Part shown: piece by piece, positions 57,420 through 64,000 of the stretch
How the letters are laid out: the number at the start of each line of letters is the position of its first letter
Position numbering within the stretch: position 1 is the first letter of the stretch
Assembly: GCA_019638255.1 (NCBI GenBank)
Contig: JAHBUD010000002.1
Location: 100,092-164,091 of the forward strand
DNA: 64,000 nt
Source: Cyclobacteriaceae bacterium
GTDB lineage: Bacteria > Bacteroidota > Bacteroidia > Cytophagales > Cyclobacteriaceae
Direction: 5' to 3'
Position numbers and translations under genes: made by a program
Notes under the pieces: generated by a model
Seen by the model: the letters and a program-made list of their open reading frames with translations, nothing else
What the model was told of the DNA's origin: nothing
Databases searched by the model: none

Positions 57420-57851
57420 CTATATAAAAATAACCTTTTCTATATAATACTCCTTACTGTCCATGGTCCACGTCATTTTTACTCGGTAAGTTCCTTGTGC
57501 CAATGGCTGTAGCGTAAACACCTGAACCGAATCGGATGATGCCTTTAATTGTATCTGCTGATCCAACTTATCGGAAGATGGACGGAAAATTTTCAATTCA
57601 CCGCCTTCCACAAACTTATCAGAATAAAAAAGCACTTTTAAGTACATGCTTTCCTCGATCAGGACTTCCGGCTTTACCGCAAGCTGCTCAGTATTTTGTT
57701 TGCGCTCATACTGCTCCTGAAACGCCAGATCTTCCGCATAATAATTCTTTGATACCAGACCGATGTCCTGGCGCATCATAATCGTTACCATAATCGCCAG
57801 AAAAGCAGCAAACAATACAAACGCTACAACAATTCCTTTTCCCCAATTCAT
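57420..57851 (-). CDS. ccoH: CcoH/FixH-family cbb3 oxidase assembly protein
   Basis: A 143-residue protein with one N-terminal transmembrane helix (GIVVAFVLFAAFLAIMVTIM) and a periplasmic immunoglobulin-like FixH domain (VSKNYYAEDLAFQEQYERKQ, GTYRVKMTWTMDSKEYYIEK). CcoH helps assemble or stabilise the cbb3 oxidase. It lies 38 bp after ccoG and 6 bp before the SafE-like gene. Confidence 0.92.
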   Translation of the reverse strand: MNWGKGIVVAFVLFAAFLAIMVTIMMRQDIGLVSKNYYAEDLAFQEQYERKQNTEQLAVKPEVLIEESMYLKVLFYSDKFVEGGELKIFRPSSDKLDQQIQLKASSDSVQVFTLQPLAQGTYRVKMTWTMDSKEYYIEKVIFI

Positions 57852-57889
57852 ATACTTTACTATTTGATGATCATATTAATTGCTCATTG

Positions 57890-59320
57890 TTACTTGCTCA
57901 TTGACCTAACCGGCCCGATAAATTTAACTTTTACCTTCTCTAAACGCATCCCCTCACTATACACACCAAGAACAATTACCGTTTTAGCTTCCTTAACCTG
58001 ATCGGGAGGAATTTTTATAAAGTATACTCCTTTCAACATTTCACCGGCCGGAACCACAATAGCCTGCTCACCAACTTTTGTAAGCATGGCCTCAGGTGGT
58101 GACTCTACTTTCACTTCAAGTGTTATCGGATCGAATGTTTTATTTACAAATTCGATGTTGTAAAGATTGGAAATCATACCATCCTCACCCCGCTGAAACA
58201 ATGTACCCGGCACTTTCAACACGGTAGTCTCAATATCCGAACGTGTCGCGATCATGAATGACAAAAAACTAATCAGCGCAAGCAACACCATGGAGTATCC
58301 GATAACCCTGGGTGTAATCAGTTTCTGAATGCCTTCCTTGATGGAGTTGTAAGACGCATACCGTATTAATCCCTTTGGTTTGCCTACTTTCTCCATCACC
58401 TCATCGCAGGCATCAATACATGCCGTGCAGTTCACACATTCCAGCTGGGTACCATTCCGTATATCTATCCCGGTAGGGCACACGTGCACACAAAGTTTGC
58501 AGTCAATGCAATCGCCTTTTGTTGAGTCTATCTCACCCTTCTTAAGTTTCCCGCGTGGCTCACCACGCAACCAGTCGTAAGCTACCACAATGGAATCTTT
58601 AACGAGCAACACACCTTGTAATCGGCCGTACGGACAAACAGCAATACATGCCTGCTCACGAAAGTATGCGAACACAAAGTAAAATATACCCGTAAACGCC
58701 ATTAGCCCGATGAATCCAGTCATGTGTTCGGTGGGAGATTGTGAGACTATTGTCTTTACCTCTTCAATACCAATGAGGTAAGCCATAGCCGTGTGCGAAA
58801 TGATTATCGAAATACTTAAGAAGATAAATTGCTTTAATCCCTTCTTAAAAATTTTGTTACCCGTCCACGGTTCCTGGTTAAGTTTGCGCTGTTGATTGGC
58901 ATCACCTTCAATCCAGTATTCTATTTTTCGGAATACCATTTCCATAAACAGTGTTTGCGGGCAAGCCCAGCCACACCATATGCGCCCAAATACTACCGTA
59001 AACAGAATTACAAAAACAAATAATGTAATAAGCGTTAAGGCTAACAGAAAGAAATCTTGCGGCCAAAACGCCTGGCCCAGCACGACAAATTTTCGTTCGA
59101 ACAGGTTGAGTAAAAGAAATGACTGACCACCAATTTTGAGAAATGGGCCTGCAAAGAAAATGGATAGTAAAACAATGGTTACAATAATACGCGCATTGTG
59201 ATGCTGACCCGAAGGCTTCTTAGGGGAAACCCACACACGTTTCCCTTTCTCATCAACGGTAGCTATTGTATCGCGGAACTCTTCATCGTATTTATAAAGA
59301 TTTTCAGTATTTAGGCTCAC
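57890..59320 (-). CDS. ccoG: CcoG/RdxA/FixG-type ferredoxin-like cbb3 accessory protein
   Basis: A 476-residue polytopic protein that starts with GTG. It has about five membrane helices, WCGWACPQTLFMEMVFRKIE after the second, and two [4Fe-4S] motifs in GDCIDCKLCVHVCPTGIDIR and LECVNCTACIDACDEVMEKV. The C-terminal 100 residues form a periplasmic immunoglobulin-like FixG domain (FDPITLEVKVESPPEAM). CcoG reduces copper for delivery to the oxidase (family knowledge). It starts 73 bp after ccoP, with a hairpin in the gap. Confidence 0.94.
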   Translation of the reverse strand: MSLNTENLYKYDEEFRDTIATVDEKGKRVWVSPKKPSGQHHNARIIVTIVLLSIFFAGPFLKIGGQSFLLLNLFERKFVVLGQAFWPQDFFLLALTLITLFVFVILFTVVFGRIWCGWACPQTLFMEMVFRKIEYWIEGDANQQRKLNQEPWTGNKIFKKGLKQFIFLSISIIISHTAMAYLIGIEEVKTIVSQSPTEHMTGFIGLMAFTGIFYFVFAYFREQACIAVCPYGRLQGVLLVKDSIVVAYDWLRGEPRGKLKKGEIDSTKGDCIDCKLCVHVCPTGIDIRNGTQLECVNCTACIDACDEVMEKVGKPKGLIRYASYNSIKEGIQKLITPRVIGYSMVLLALISFLSFMIATRSDIETTVLKVPGTLFQRGEDGMISNLYNIEFVNKTFDPITLEVKVESPPEAMLTKVGEQAIVVPAGEMLKGVYFIKIPPDQVKEAKTVIVLGVYSEGMRLEKVKVKFIGPVRSMSK

Positions 59321-59355
59321 TTCACTTTTACTATTAAAATTCTAATCGCTAAAAC

Positions 59356-59385
59356 ACAGATTCCGGACTATAGCCCGGAATCTGT
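59356..59385 (-). terminator. Hairpin between ccoP and ccoG, possible partial terminator
   Basis: ACAGATTCCGG and CCGGAATCTGT form a perfect 11-bp stem with an 8-nt loop. On the minus strand it is followed by GTTTTAGCG, a short T-run. It could separate the structural genes (ccoNO, Q, P) from the assembly genes (ccoG, H) at lower expression. Confidence 0.6.
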
Positions 59386-59393
59386 CTTGTTCA

Positions 59394-60308
59394 CTATAGG
59401 GAACTCGTTTCTTCAACAACCGGTTCCGGTCCTTCTTTATACAACACCCCTTGTGGAGCTTTCGGATTAGCCGGATTGGTACCTACTAAACTCTTTATAT
59501 AGAAGGAGACATCGCGAATCTGCTCTGGTGATAACACCGGAGCCCACGAAATCATTCCTTTTTCAACCACTCCATCTCTAATCACTGAATAAATATCCTT
59601 TATGCTTCCACCGTGCAGCCAGTAATCATCCGTTAAGTTAGGACCAATACTGCCCTGCCCCTCTGCCATATGACAGGAAACACAGTTAATAGTATACACT
59701 TGTTTACCCTTTGCCAGAATGGCATCGGTAGGCTCGTAAACCAACGCATCTACATCAATGGCTACCGGAGGATTAGAGGCCAGGAATTTAGCTTTGCGAG
59801 CATTTGCTTCTTCAACTTCAGCCTGATATTCTCCATCCATCAATGGAAGGGTACCGGTAACGTGATAAACCACCAGGTAAACCGCAGCCCATACAATACT
59901 TCCGTATAATAACCATTTCCACCACGGTGGTAAATGGTTGTCAAGTTCACGGATACCATCGTAATTATGATCAAGCATAATGTCGCGCTCTTCTTCCGCT
60001 GAGCGGAATGCGTTAATGGAATTCCAGAACTTCGTCCACAAGCTGGGTTGTGGCACATACGCAATACCAAGCTTTTCTGCACGCTCCTCGGCAGCTTTTC
60101 GAATAAAAACATTCAGCACTTTCAACATGTACACGGCTACCATTACCACCAAAAAGGCAGTGAGAAAAACAAATCCAGTTACCAGGTAAAACGGAAACAT
60201 GGGATCACCAAACGGATCGCGCCAGAATCCTGTTTCAACGGCAGCATCCTGAGCAAATGCCCCGATACCTGCGAATATAAGTAACAGCGTTAAGGTGAAG
60301 GTTCTCAT
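59394..60308 (-). CDS. ccoP: cbb3-type cytochrome c oxidase subunit III (CcoP), single-haem form
   Basis: A 304-residue protein. It has an N-terminal signal-like helix and two transmembrane helices (FYLVTGFVFLTAFLVVMVAV; WWKWLLYGSIVWAAVYLVVY), the FixP_N motif DGIRELDNHLPPWWKW, and one cytochrome c domain with CVSCHMAEGQGSIGPNLTDD near residues 206-225 and a distal Met in EKGMISWAPVLSP. Proteobacterial CcoP carries two haems; only one CxxCH is present here. It overlaps ccoQ by four bases. The signal (ending GAFAQ) before the first helix is a common Bacteroidota form. Confidence 0.94.
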   Translation of the reverse strand: MRTFTLTLLLIFAGIGAFAQDAAVETGFWRDPFGDPMFPFYLVTGFVFLTAFLVVMVAVYMLKVLNVFIRKAAEERAEKLGIAYVPQPSLWTKFWNSINAFRSAEEERDIMLDHNYDGIRELDNHLPPWWKWLLYGSIVWAAVYLVVYHVTGTLPLMDGEYQAEVEEANARKAKFLASNPPVAIDVDALVYEPTDAILAKGKQVYTINCVSCHMAEGQGSIGPNLTDDYWLHGGSIKDIYSVIRDGVVEKGMISWAPVLSPEQIRDVSFYIKSLVGTNPANPKAPQGVLYKEGPEPVVEETSSL

Positions 60309-60508
60309 AAGTTTGTCGTTGAAGTTTTTGATTCGATATTCTCTGCAGGGCTGTCATTCAGCGGCATGTTCTTCATTTTATTGATGAAGTTCTTGTCAGT
60401 TTTAAACACCCACCACAGCATCACAATGAAAAAGATGAAGAATATGGATAGGGAGATAACCGGCCAGATGGCCACGTTGTCGATGCTTTGTAATACATTT
60501 TTATACAT
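60305..60508 (-). CDS. ccoQ: CcoQ-like small subunit of the cbb3 oxidase
   Basis: A 67-residue protein with one transmembrane helix (VISLSIFFIFFIVMLWWVFK) and a polar C-tail (FINKMKNMPLNDSPAENIES). Position and size between ccoNO and ccoP identify it as the CcoQ/FixQ stabilising subunit, though sequence conservation in this family is low. It is 11 bp after ccoNO and overlaps ccoP. Confidence 0.85.
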   Translation of the reverse strand: MYKNVLQSIDNVAIWPVISLSIFFIFFIVMLWWVFKTDKNFINKMKNMPLNDSPAENIESKTSTTNL

Positions 60509-60519
60509 GGCTTCTGTAT

Positions 60520-62652
60520 TTATTTGTTCGATGCGGTTTTTGAAGCTTTAATGTCTTTGCCTAACCGTTGCAGGTAAGCAATCATGGCAACAATTTCCGT
60601 TTCCGGTGCCACCTCAATGCCTTCCAACTCCAGGTTGCTCACAATTCTGCGCGCCTGAATCATCAACTCTTCGTTGGCGATCGCTTCATAACCTTCTTCA
60701 TAGGGTACACCAATTTTGCGCAAGGCCTTAATCTTAAGTGCAGTTTGTCCCAAATCAATGCGTTGTGTAAACAGCCATGGATAAGCAGGCATAATTGATC
60801 CGGACGATACAGCATCTGGTGCCAACATGTGGTTATAGTGCCAAATGTCAGAGTACTTGCCACCGAGGCGATGCAAATCCGGGCCGGTACGCTTTGAACC
60901 CCACAGGAACGGATGGTCGTAAACATACTCACCCGACTTACTGTATTCTCCACCCAGCGGATCATAGCGTTCTACTTCGCTGCGGAACGGACGAACAAGT
61001 TGAGAGTGGCAACCAACACAACCCTCACGGATATAGATATCCCGGCCGTGCAATTCCAATGGTGTATAAGGTTTCACACTGGCAATCGTTGGCACGTTGG
61101 ATTTTATGAGGAACGTTGGCACCATTTGTACAATACCTCCAATAGAGATAGCGATAAGGGTTAACACCGTAAATAATATTGGCTTGCTCTCCAACACATG
61201 GTGCCATGAGCCGGTAACTTCGGTCTTCACCAGCGGTGCAGCTTCGGCTTCTTCATTGGCAATGAATTTTCCGGAATAGGCAGTCTTAACCAAATTGTAA
61301 ACCATTACGATAGCACCCGTCAGGTAAAGTGCACCACCGATGGCGCGTAGCATGTGCATCGGTAAAATCTGCACCGTAGTTTCCAGGAAGTTTTTGTACA
61401 CCAGGAAGCCTTCGGGATTGAACTCTTTCCACATTAAGCTTTGCACTACACCTGAGATGTACATGGGCAATGCATAGAAGATGATACCCAAGGTACCGAT
61501 CCAGAAATGTACATTCGCAAGATTTTTGGAGAACAGAGGCACACCCCACATGCGTGGTATAAGCCAGTACAGAATACCAAAGATCAGGAAGCCATTCCAA
61601 CCCAAACCACCAACGTGTACGTGCGCCACAATCCAATCGGTAAAGTGTGCTATGGCGTTTACATTTTTAAGTGACAGCAGCGGACCTTCCAGTGTAGCCA
61701 TACCATAAGCGGTTACAGCTACCACCATGAATTTCAAAACAGGATCTTCACGCACGCGATCCCATGCTCCACGAAGCGTAAACAAACCATTCAGCATACC
61801 ACCCCATGACGGAGCTATAAGCATAATAGAAAATACGGTACCCAGTGATTGTGCCCAATCGGGAAGTGTAGAGTATAACAAATGGTGCGGACCTGCCCAG
61901 ATGTAGATAAAGATTAGCGTCCAGAAGTGCACGATGGATAGTCGATAGGAATATACGGGGCGGTTGGCAGCTTTGGGCAAAAAGTAATACATCATGCCCA
62001 GGTAAGGGGTAGTTAAAAAGAACGCCACAGCATTATGGCCATACCACCATTGTACCAGCGCATCCTGCACCCCCGCATACCAGGAGTAGCTCTTGAATAA
62101 ATTCACTGGCATCTCGAATGAATTTACAATATGGAGTACTGCCACCGTTACGAACGTGGCGATGTAAAACCAAATGGCCACATACATATGTTTCTCTCTG
62201 CGCTTGATGATCGTGCCTAACATATTAATACCGAACACCACCCAAACCAGGGTAATGGCGATATCGATTGGCCATTCAAGTTCCGCATACTCTTTGGACG
62301 TTGTCATGCCTAAGGGCAAGGAAATGGCCGCAGCAACAATAATCAGTTGCCAGCCCCAAAAGTGTATCCAGCTTAACGTATCGTTGAACATACGGGCTTT
62401 CAACAGGCGCTGCATCGAATAATACACTGCGCCAAACATGGCATTACCTACGAAGGCGAAAATGATTGCATTGGTGTGCAATGGCCTGATTCTTCCGAAG
62501 GTAGTGTACTGCAGATCGAAGTTGAAAACTGGGTAAAACAGCTGAATGGCTGCGGTAAGGCCCACCAGCATACCGACAAGGCCAAAAATCACCGAGGCGA
62601 TCATAAAGGCCTTCACGATTTTGTTGTCGTAACTGAATTTTTCGAGTTCCAT
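60520..62652 (-). CDS. ccoNO: Fused cbb3-type cytochrome c oxidase subunits I and II (CcoN-CcoO)
   Basis: A 710-residue fusion. Residues 1-490 are the 12-helix haem-copper oxidase subunit I, with FGRIRPLHTNAIIFAFVGNA, the low-spin haem and Cu-B histidines in WWYGHNAVAFFLTTPYLGMM, HHLLYSTLPDWAQS and HFTDWIVAHVHVGGLGWNGF. After a linker with one more helix, residues about 525-700 are the CcoO domain with a single haem c (REGCVGCHSQLVRPFRSEVE) and MPAYPWLF. It reduces oxygen at low concentrations and pumps protons. The fusion is typical of Bacteroidota. It is the first gene of the operon, with an FNR/CRP-like site about 98 bp upstream. Confidence 0.97.
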   Translation of the reverse strand: MELEKFSYDNKIVKAFMIASVIFGLVGMLVGLTAAIQLFYPVFNFDLQYTTFGRIRPLHTNAIIFAFVGNAMFGAVYYSMQRLLKARMFNDTLSWIHFWGWQLIIVAAAISLPLGMTTSKEYAELEWPIDIAITLVWVVFGINMLGTIIKRREKHMYVAIWFYIATFVTVAVLHIVNSFEMPVNLFKSYSWYAGVQDALVQWWYGHNAVAFFLTTPYLGMMYYFLPKAANRPVYSYRLSIVHFWTLIFIYIWAGPHHLLYSTLPDWAQSLGTVFSIMLIAPSWGGMLNGLFTLRGAWDRVREDPVLKFMVVAVTAYGMATLEGPLLSLKNVNAIAHFTDWIVAHVHVGGLGWNGFLIFGILYWLIPRMWGVPLFSKNLANVHFWIGTLGIIFYALPMYISGVVQSLMWKEFNPEGFLVYKNFLETTVQILPMHMLRAIGGALYLTGAIVMVYNLVKTAYSGKFIANEEAEAAPLVKTEVTGSWHHVLESKPILFTVLTLIAISIGGIVQMVPTFLIKSNVPTIASVKPYTPLELHGRDIYIREGCVGCHSQLVRPFRSEVERYDPLGGEYSKSGEYVYDHPFLWGSKRTGPDLHRLGGKYSDIWHYNHMLAPDAVSSGSIMPAYPWLFTQRIDLGQTALKIKALRKIGVPYEEGYEAIANEELMIQARRIVSNLELEGIEVAPETEIVAMIAYLQRLGKDIKASKTASNK

Positions 62653-62743
62653 AGGTCAGGTAGTGTGTTGTGTTCTTTAAAGATAATGGGTTAAAAATAG
62701 ATTTTCAGGCAAAGGGTATATCTGATTTCAATTATCATGGGAG

Positions 62744-62757
62744 GTGATTTTTATCAG
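62744..62757. promoter_or_regulatory. FNR/CRP-like operator candidate upstream of ccoNO
   Basis: GTGATTTTTATCAG contains TGAT-N4-ATCA, the FNR/CRP core geometry TGA-N6-TCA, centred about 98 bp before the ccoNO start and 182 bp before the small plus-strand gene. FNR/FixK-type proteins usually control cbb3 genes through such sites. The likely binder in this window is the receiver-CRP regulator. Confidence 0.55.
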
Positions 62758-62810
62758 GATTTTACTGTTAAATTGTTAACAAGAGAATAAATAATTCAGT
62801 TGATCGTATT

Positions 62811-62896
62811 GTCATATCGAGGAATGAGGAGTCTCATAAAATTATGTTAAAAGCACCCAGAAAATACCTCTTCCGATACATCGGGATCGGCATAAC
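62811..62896. repeat. Interspersed repeat fragment with imperfect inverted arms
   Basis: The segment starts GTCATATCGAGGAATGAGGA and ends with CTCTTCCGATACATCGG and a following GATCGGCATAAC. The inner arms TCGAGGAATGAGGAGT and TACCTCTTCCGA are imperfectly complementary, and CCGATACATCGG is itself a palindrome. The layout is that of common non-coding interspersed repeats of Bacteroidota (recognised by eye). It lies between the cco promoter and the small membrane-protein gene. Confidence 0.45.
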
Positions 62897-62932
62897 AAAA
62901 AAAATTAAATAACCAGCGCTTGATAAAAAACT

Positions 62933-63130
62933 ATGAAACAACTAATACCAACAATGCTTTCCATTTCTTTAGCCATAATTCATGTATTCAACCAGATTCC
63001 AACAGACATCCCTAACCAAAGCACACCCATTGACCTCACTTCTACTACCGACATTATTTTATTTATTACTCTGCCACTGATCATGATTGTTCTTTACGTG
63101 TATTGGCGCAAGAAGAAGCGCTCAGAATAA
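62933..63130 (+). CDS. Small membrane protein, 65 residues
   Basis: It has an N-terminal hydrophobic segment that could be a cleaved signal (MKQLIPTMLSISLAIIHVF), a polar middle (IPTDIPNQSTPIDLTS), and a C-terminal transmembrane helix followed by a basic end (IILFITLPLIMIVLYVYW, RKKKRSE). Small proteins with this signal-polar-helix-basic tail plan are found in many Bacteroidota genomes, some mislabelled as adenylosuccinate synthetase (from memory). Function unknown. It is divergent from the cco operon. Confidence 0.6.
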   Translation: MKQLIPTMLSISLAIIHVFNQIPTDIPNQSTPIDLTSTTDIILFITLPLIMIVLYVYWRKKKRSE

Positions 63131-63199
63131 ATTGTGCATAACCTGGTTGATAAGTTGTTGACTACTTTATAGATAAAAATTTTGTCAGGATGTATCGGA

Positions 63200-63495
63200 C
63201 AAGTACATTTATATCACTAAGTCGAACATTGACAGGGTGATCGAACAACACCAGAAAAACAAAAACCGGTTTTCTACGGAAAGCAGGGAACAAAAAAGCT
63301 GGTGAGATAAGGTTGTGTTCACGTGAAGGCGTCCGCAAGGAAAACCTGACGGGAACATAAAGTTGAGAGCAGCTTTCACAGGAGAGTTGAGGCAGACTTT
63401 ACAATGGCAAGATAAGCTTAGCGGTATACATGGGCTACGGTTTATGTATAACGAAGACGGGAAAATCAAGCAATTGACTTTCCCGTTTTTTTTTT
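63200..63495 (+). ncRNA. Possible structured non-coding RNA ending in a strong terminator
   Basis: The 415-bp space between the small gene and the FabH-like gene has no credible coding frame but several stacked complementary segments on the plus strand. CACCAG pairs with CTGGTG (63248-63305). TGTTC (63317-63321) pairs with GAACA, enclosing CGTC...GACG and AGG-AAAA-CCT. AAAGTTG-AGAG-CAGCTTT is a 7-bp hairpin near 63360-63378, and ATACAT/ATGTAT forms a hairpin near 63425-63448. All precede a terminator with ten T. No signature of 4.5S, RNase P or tmRNA was found. The 5' end is a guess. Confidence 0.4.
63457..63495 (+). terminator. Strong rho-independent terminator with ten T
   Basis: ACGGGAAA and TTTCCCGT enclose a second short pairing (TCAA/TTGA), and the stem is followed by ten T on the plus strand. 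The T-run shows that something transcribed rightward ends here: either the small membrane-protein gene 330 bp upstream or a separate RNA. Confidence 0.88.
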
Positions 63496-63545
63496 GCGCC
63501 TTCTGAGTTGCAGGGTGCTGCCTACGCTAACCCGTGAAATGGTTT

Positions 63546-64000
63546 CTAATCTGGAATACTATAAACAGCAGCATTAATGTTAACCCCTGCCCCTACCGCG
63601 GCAAATACAATCACACTTCCTTTTGTTAACTCATGCCCAGGCATATCGCCTTTGCTAACCAAGTCATACAACGTAGGCACCGTTGCCACTGAACTGTTCC
63701 CCAACCAGGAAATACTCATCGGCATAATGCCATCTGGCGCCATTAATCCGTAGGCTTCAAACAATCGCTTCAAAATAGCTTCATCCATCTTTGTGTTAGC
63801 CTGATGAATGAAGACTTTTTTTACATCAGTAATGGGAATGTTGGCTTTTTCAAGACCGGCCTTCACAACAGCGGGAACAGCTTTCAGCGCATGCTCATAT
63901 AATGTTCGTCCGCGCATTTTTAAAAATAACTCATCACCCTGATAATCGGGATTATACGAAGGCTCCATTTTTAATACGTAAGTGTACTCGCCTGCGTTGG
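63546..64000 (-). CDS. 3' part of a FabH-like 3-oxoacyl-ACP synthase III gene (partial at window edge)
   Basis: The frame is open to the window edge on the minus strand (NAGEYTYVLKMEPSYNPDYQ at the upstream end), so the start lies outside. The C-terminal KAS III domain is clear: the catalytic His in KKVFIHQANTKMDEAILKRL, the catalytic Asn in SISWLGNSSVATVPTLYDLV, and the glycine-rich GSVIVFAAVGAGVNINAAVY. The usual FabH motif reads GNTSAASIP; GNSSVATVP is a close variant seen in ketoacyl-synthase-like proteins of Bacteroidota. It could make fatty-acid primers or belong to a specialised lipid pathway. The missing N-terminal half prevents a choice. Confidence 0.85.
   Translation of the reverse strand, partial: NAGEYTYVLKMEPSYNPDYQGDELFLKMRGRTLYEHALKAVPAVVKAGLEKANIPITDVKKVFIHQANTKMDEAILKRLFEAYGLMAPDGIMPMSISWLGNSSVATVPTLYDLVSKGDMPGHELTKGSVIVFAAVGAGVNINAAVYSIPD

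Noticed and set aside
62723..62737. Second FNR-like site TGATTTCAATTATCA upstream of ccoNO
   Set aside because: The half-sites are seven bases apart instead of four, which breaks the FNR/CRP geometry.
63209..63469. 86-residue minus-strand frame in the gap before the FabH-like gene
   Set aside because: The composition (rich in Cys, Pro, Ser, Phe) is not protein-like, it runs opposite to the terminator, and the same DNA folds into hairpins on the plus strand.
63131..63545. 4.5S RNA, RNase P RNA or tmRNA in this gap
   Set aside because: The conserved cores (GGAAG-type loop of 4.5S, GAGGAAAGTCC of RNase P, tRNA-like ends of tmRNA) were looked for and not found.

Overview
The window looks like chromosomal DNA of a free-living Bacteroidota, probably of the Cytophagales type. 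This is inferred from many lipoproteins with short lipoboxes, a fused CcoN/CcoO cbb3 oxidase, a Nudix-type arabinose regulator, FN3/discoidin-tailed glycosidases, HmuY/TonB pairing and the absence of clear Shine-Dalgarno sequences. No rRNA, tRNA, CRISPR array, transposase or phage gene was seen.

Region 1 (about 1-35.6 kb) is a very large hemicellulose/arabinan utilisation locus. A plus-strand block (2.0-7.4 kb) encodes secreted proteins: a cupin-cupin-SMP30 lipoprotein, a YhcH-like protein, an SMP-30 lactonase and a CE15-like esterase. A co-directional minus-strand array of about 18 genes, mostly with gaps of a few to 70 bp, runs from 35.6 kb down to 7.4 kb. In order of transcription it holds a GH51 arabinofuranosidase, araB, araD, araA, an exported mutarotase, GH127, GH3, GH43, GH31, GH95, three CE1-like esterases, a PQQ dehydrogenase with a built-in cytochrome c, a double-cupin protein, a beta-helix protein, a secreted RraA-like protein and a small secreted protein. 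No SusC/SusD pair is present.

Region 2 (35.6-46.4 kb) holds a divergent Nudix-like regulator (AraR type) with a palindromic operator candidate in the shared promoter. A plus-strand cassette for non-phosphorylating pentose oxidation follows: a 2-oxoglutarate-semialdehyde dehydrogenase, an IlvD/Edd dehydratase, an FAH-family protein, a GntP permease and a Tat-exported GFOR-like oxidoreductase. A convergent GH115 alpha-glucuronidase closes the region. Together with the PQQ dehydrogenase and SMP-30 lactonases this suggests two parallel routes: isomerase/kinase (araBAD) in the cytosol, and periplasmic oxidation to pentonate, import by GntP and conversion to 2-oxoglutarate.

Region 3 (46.8-51.9 kb) holds a SlyD-like FKBP isomerase, two universal stress proteins, a soluble PAS histidine kinase overlapping a receiver-cNMP-HTH (CRP/FNR) fused regulator, and a membrane protein. 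Region 4 (52-56.7 kb) is a haem/iron uptake pair (HmuY-like lipoprotein and TonB-dependent receptor) with a divergent AraC regulator. Region 5 (56.7-62.7 kb) is a cbb3 oxidase operon (ccoNO, ccoQ, ccoP, ccoG, ccoH, SafE-like). Near-identical CRP/FNR-like half-site pairs lie upstream of ccoNO and in the stress-protein/kinase intergenic region. The kinase PAS domain has a His/Arg pair at FixL-like spacing, so regions 3 and 5 may form a compact oxygen-control circuit. The last 1.4 kb carries a repeat element, a small membrane protein, a possible structured RNA ending in a strong terminator, and the 3' end of a FabH-like ketoacyl synthase gene.
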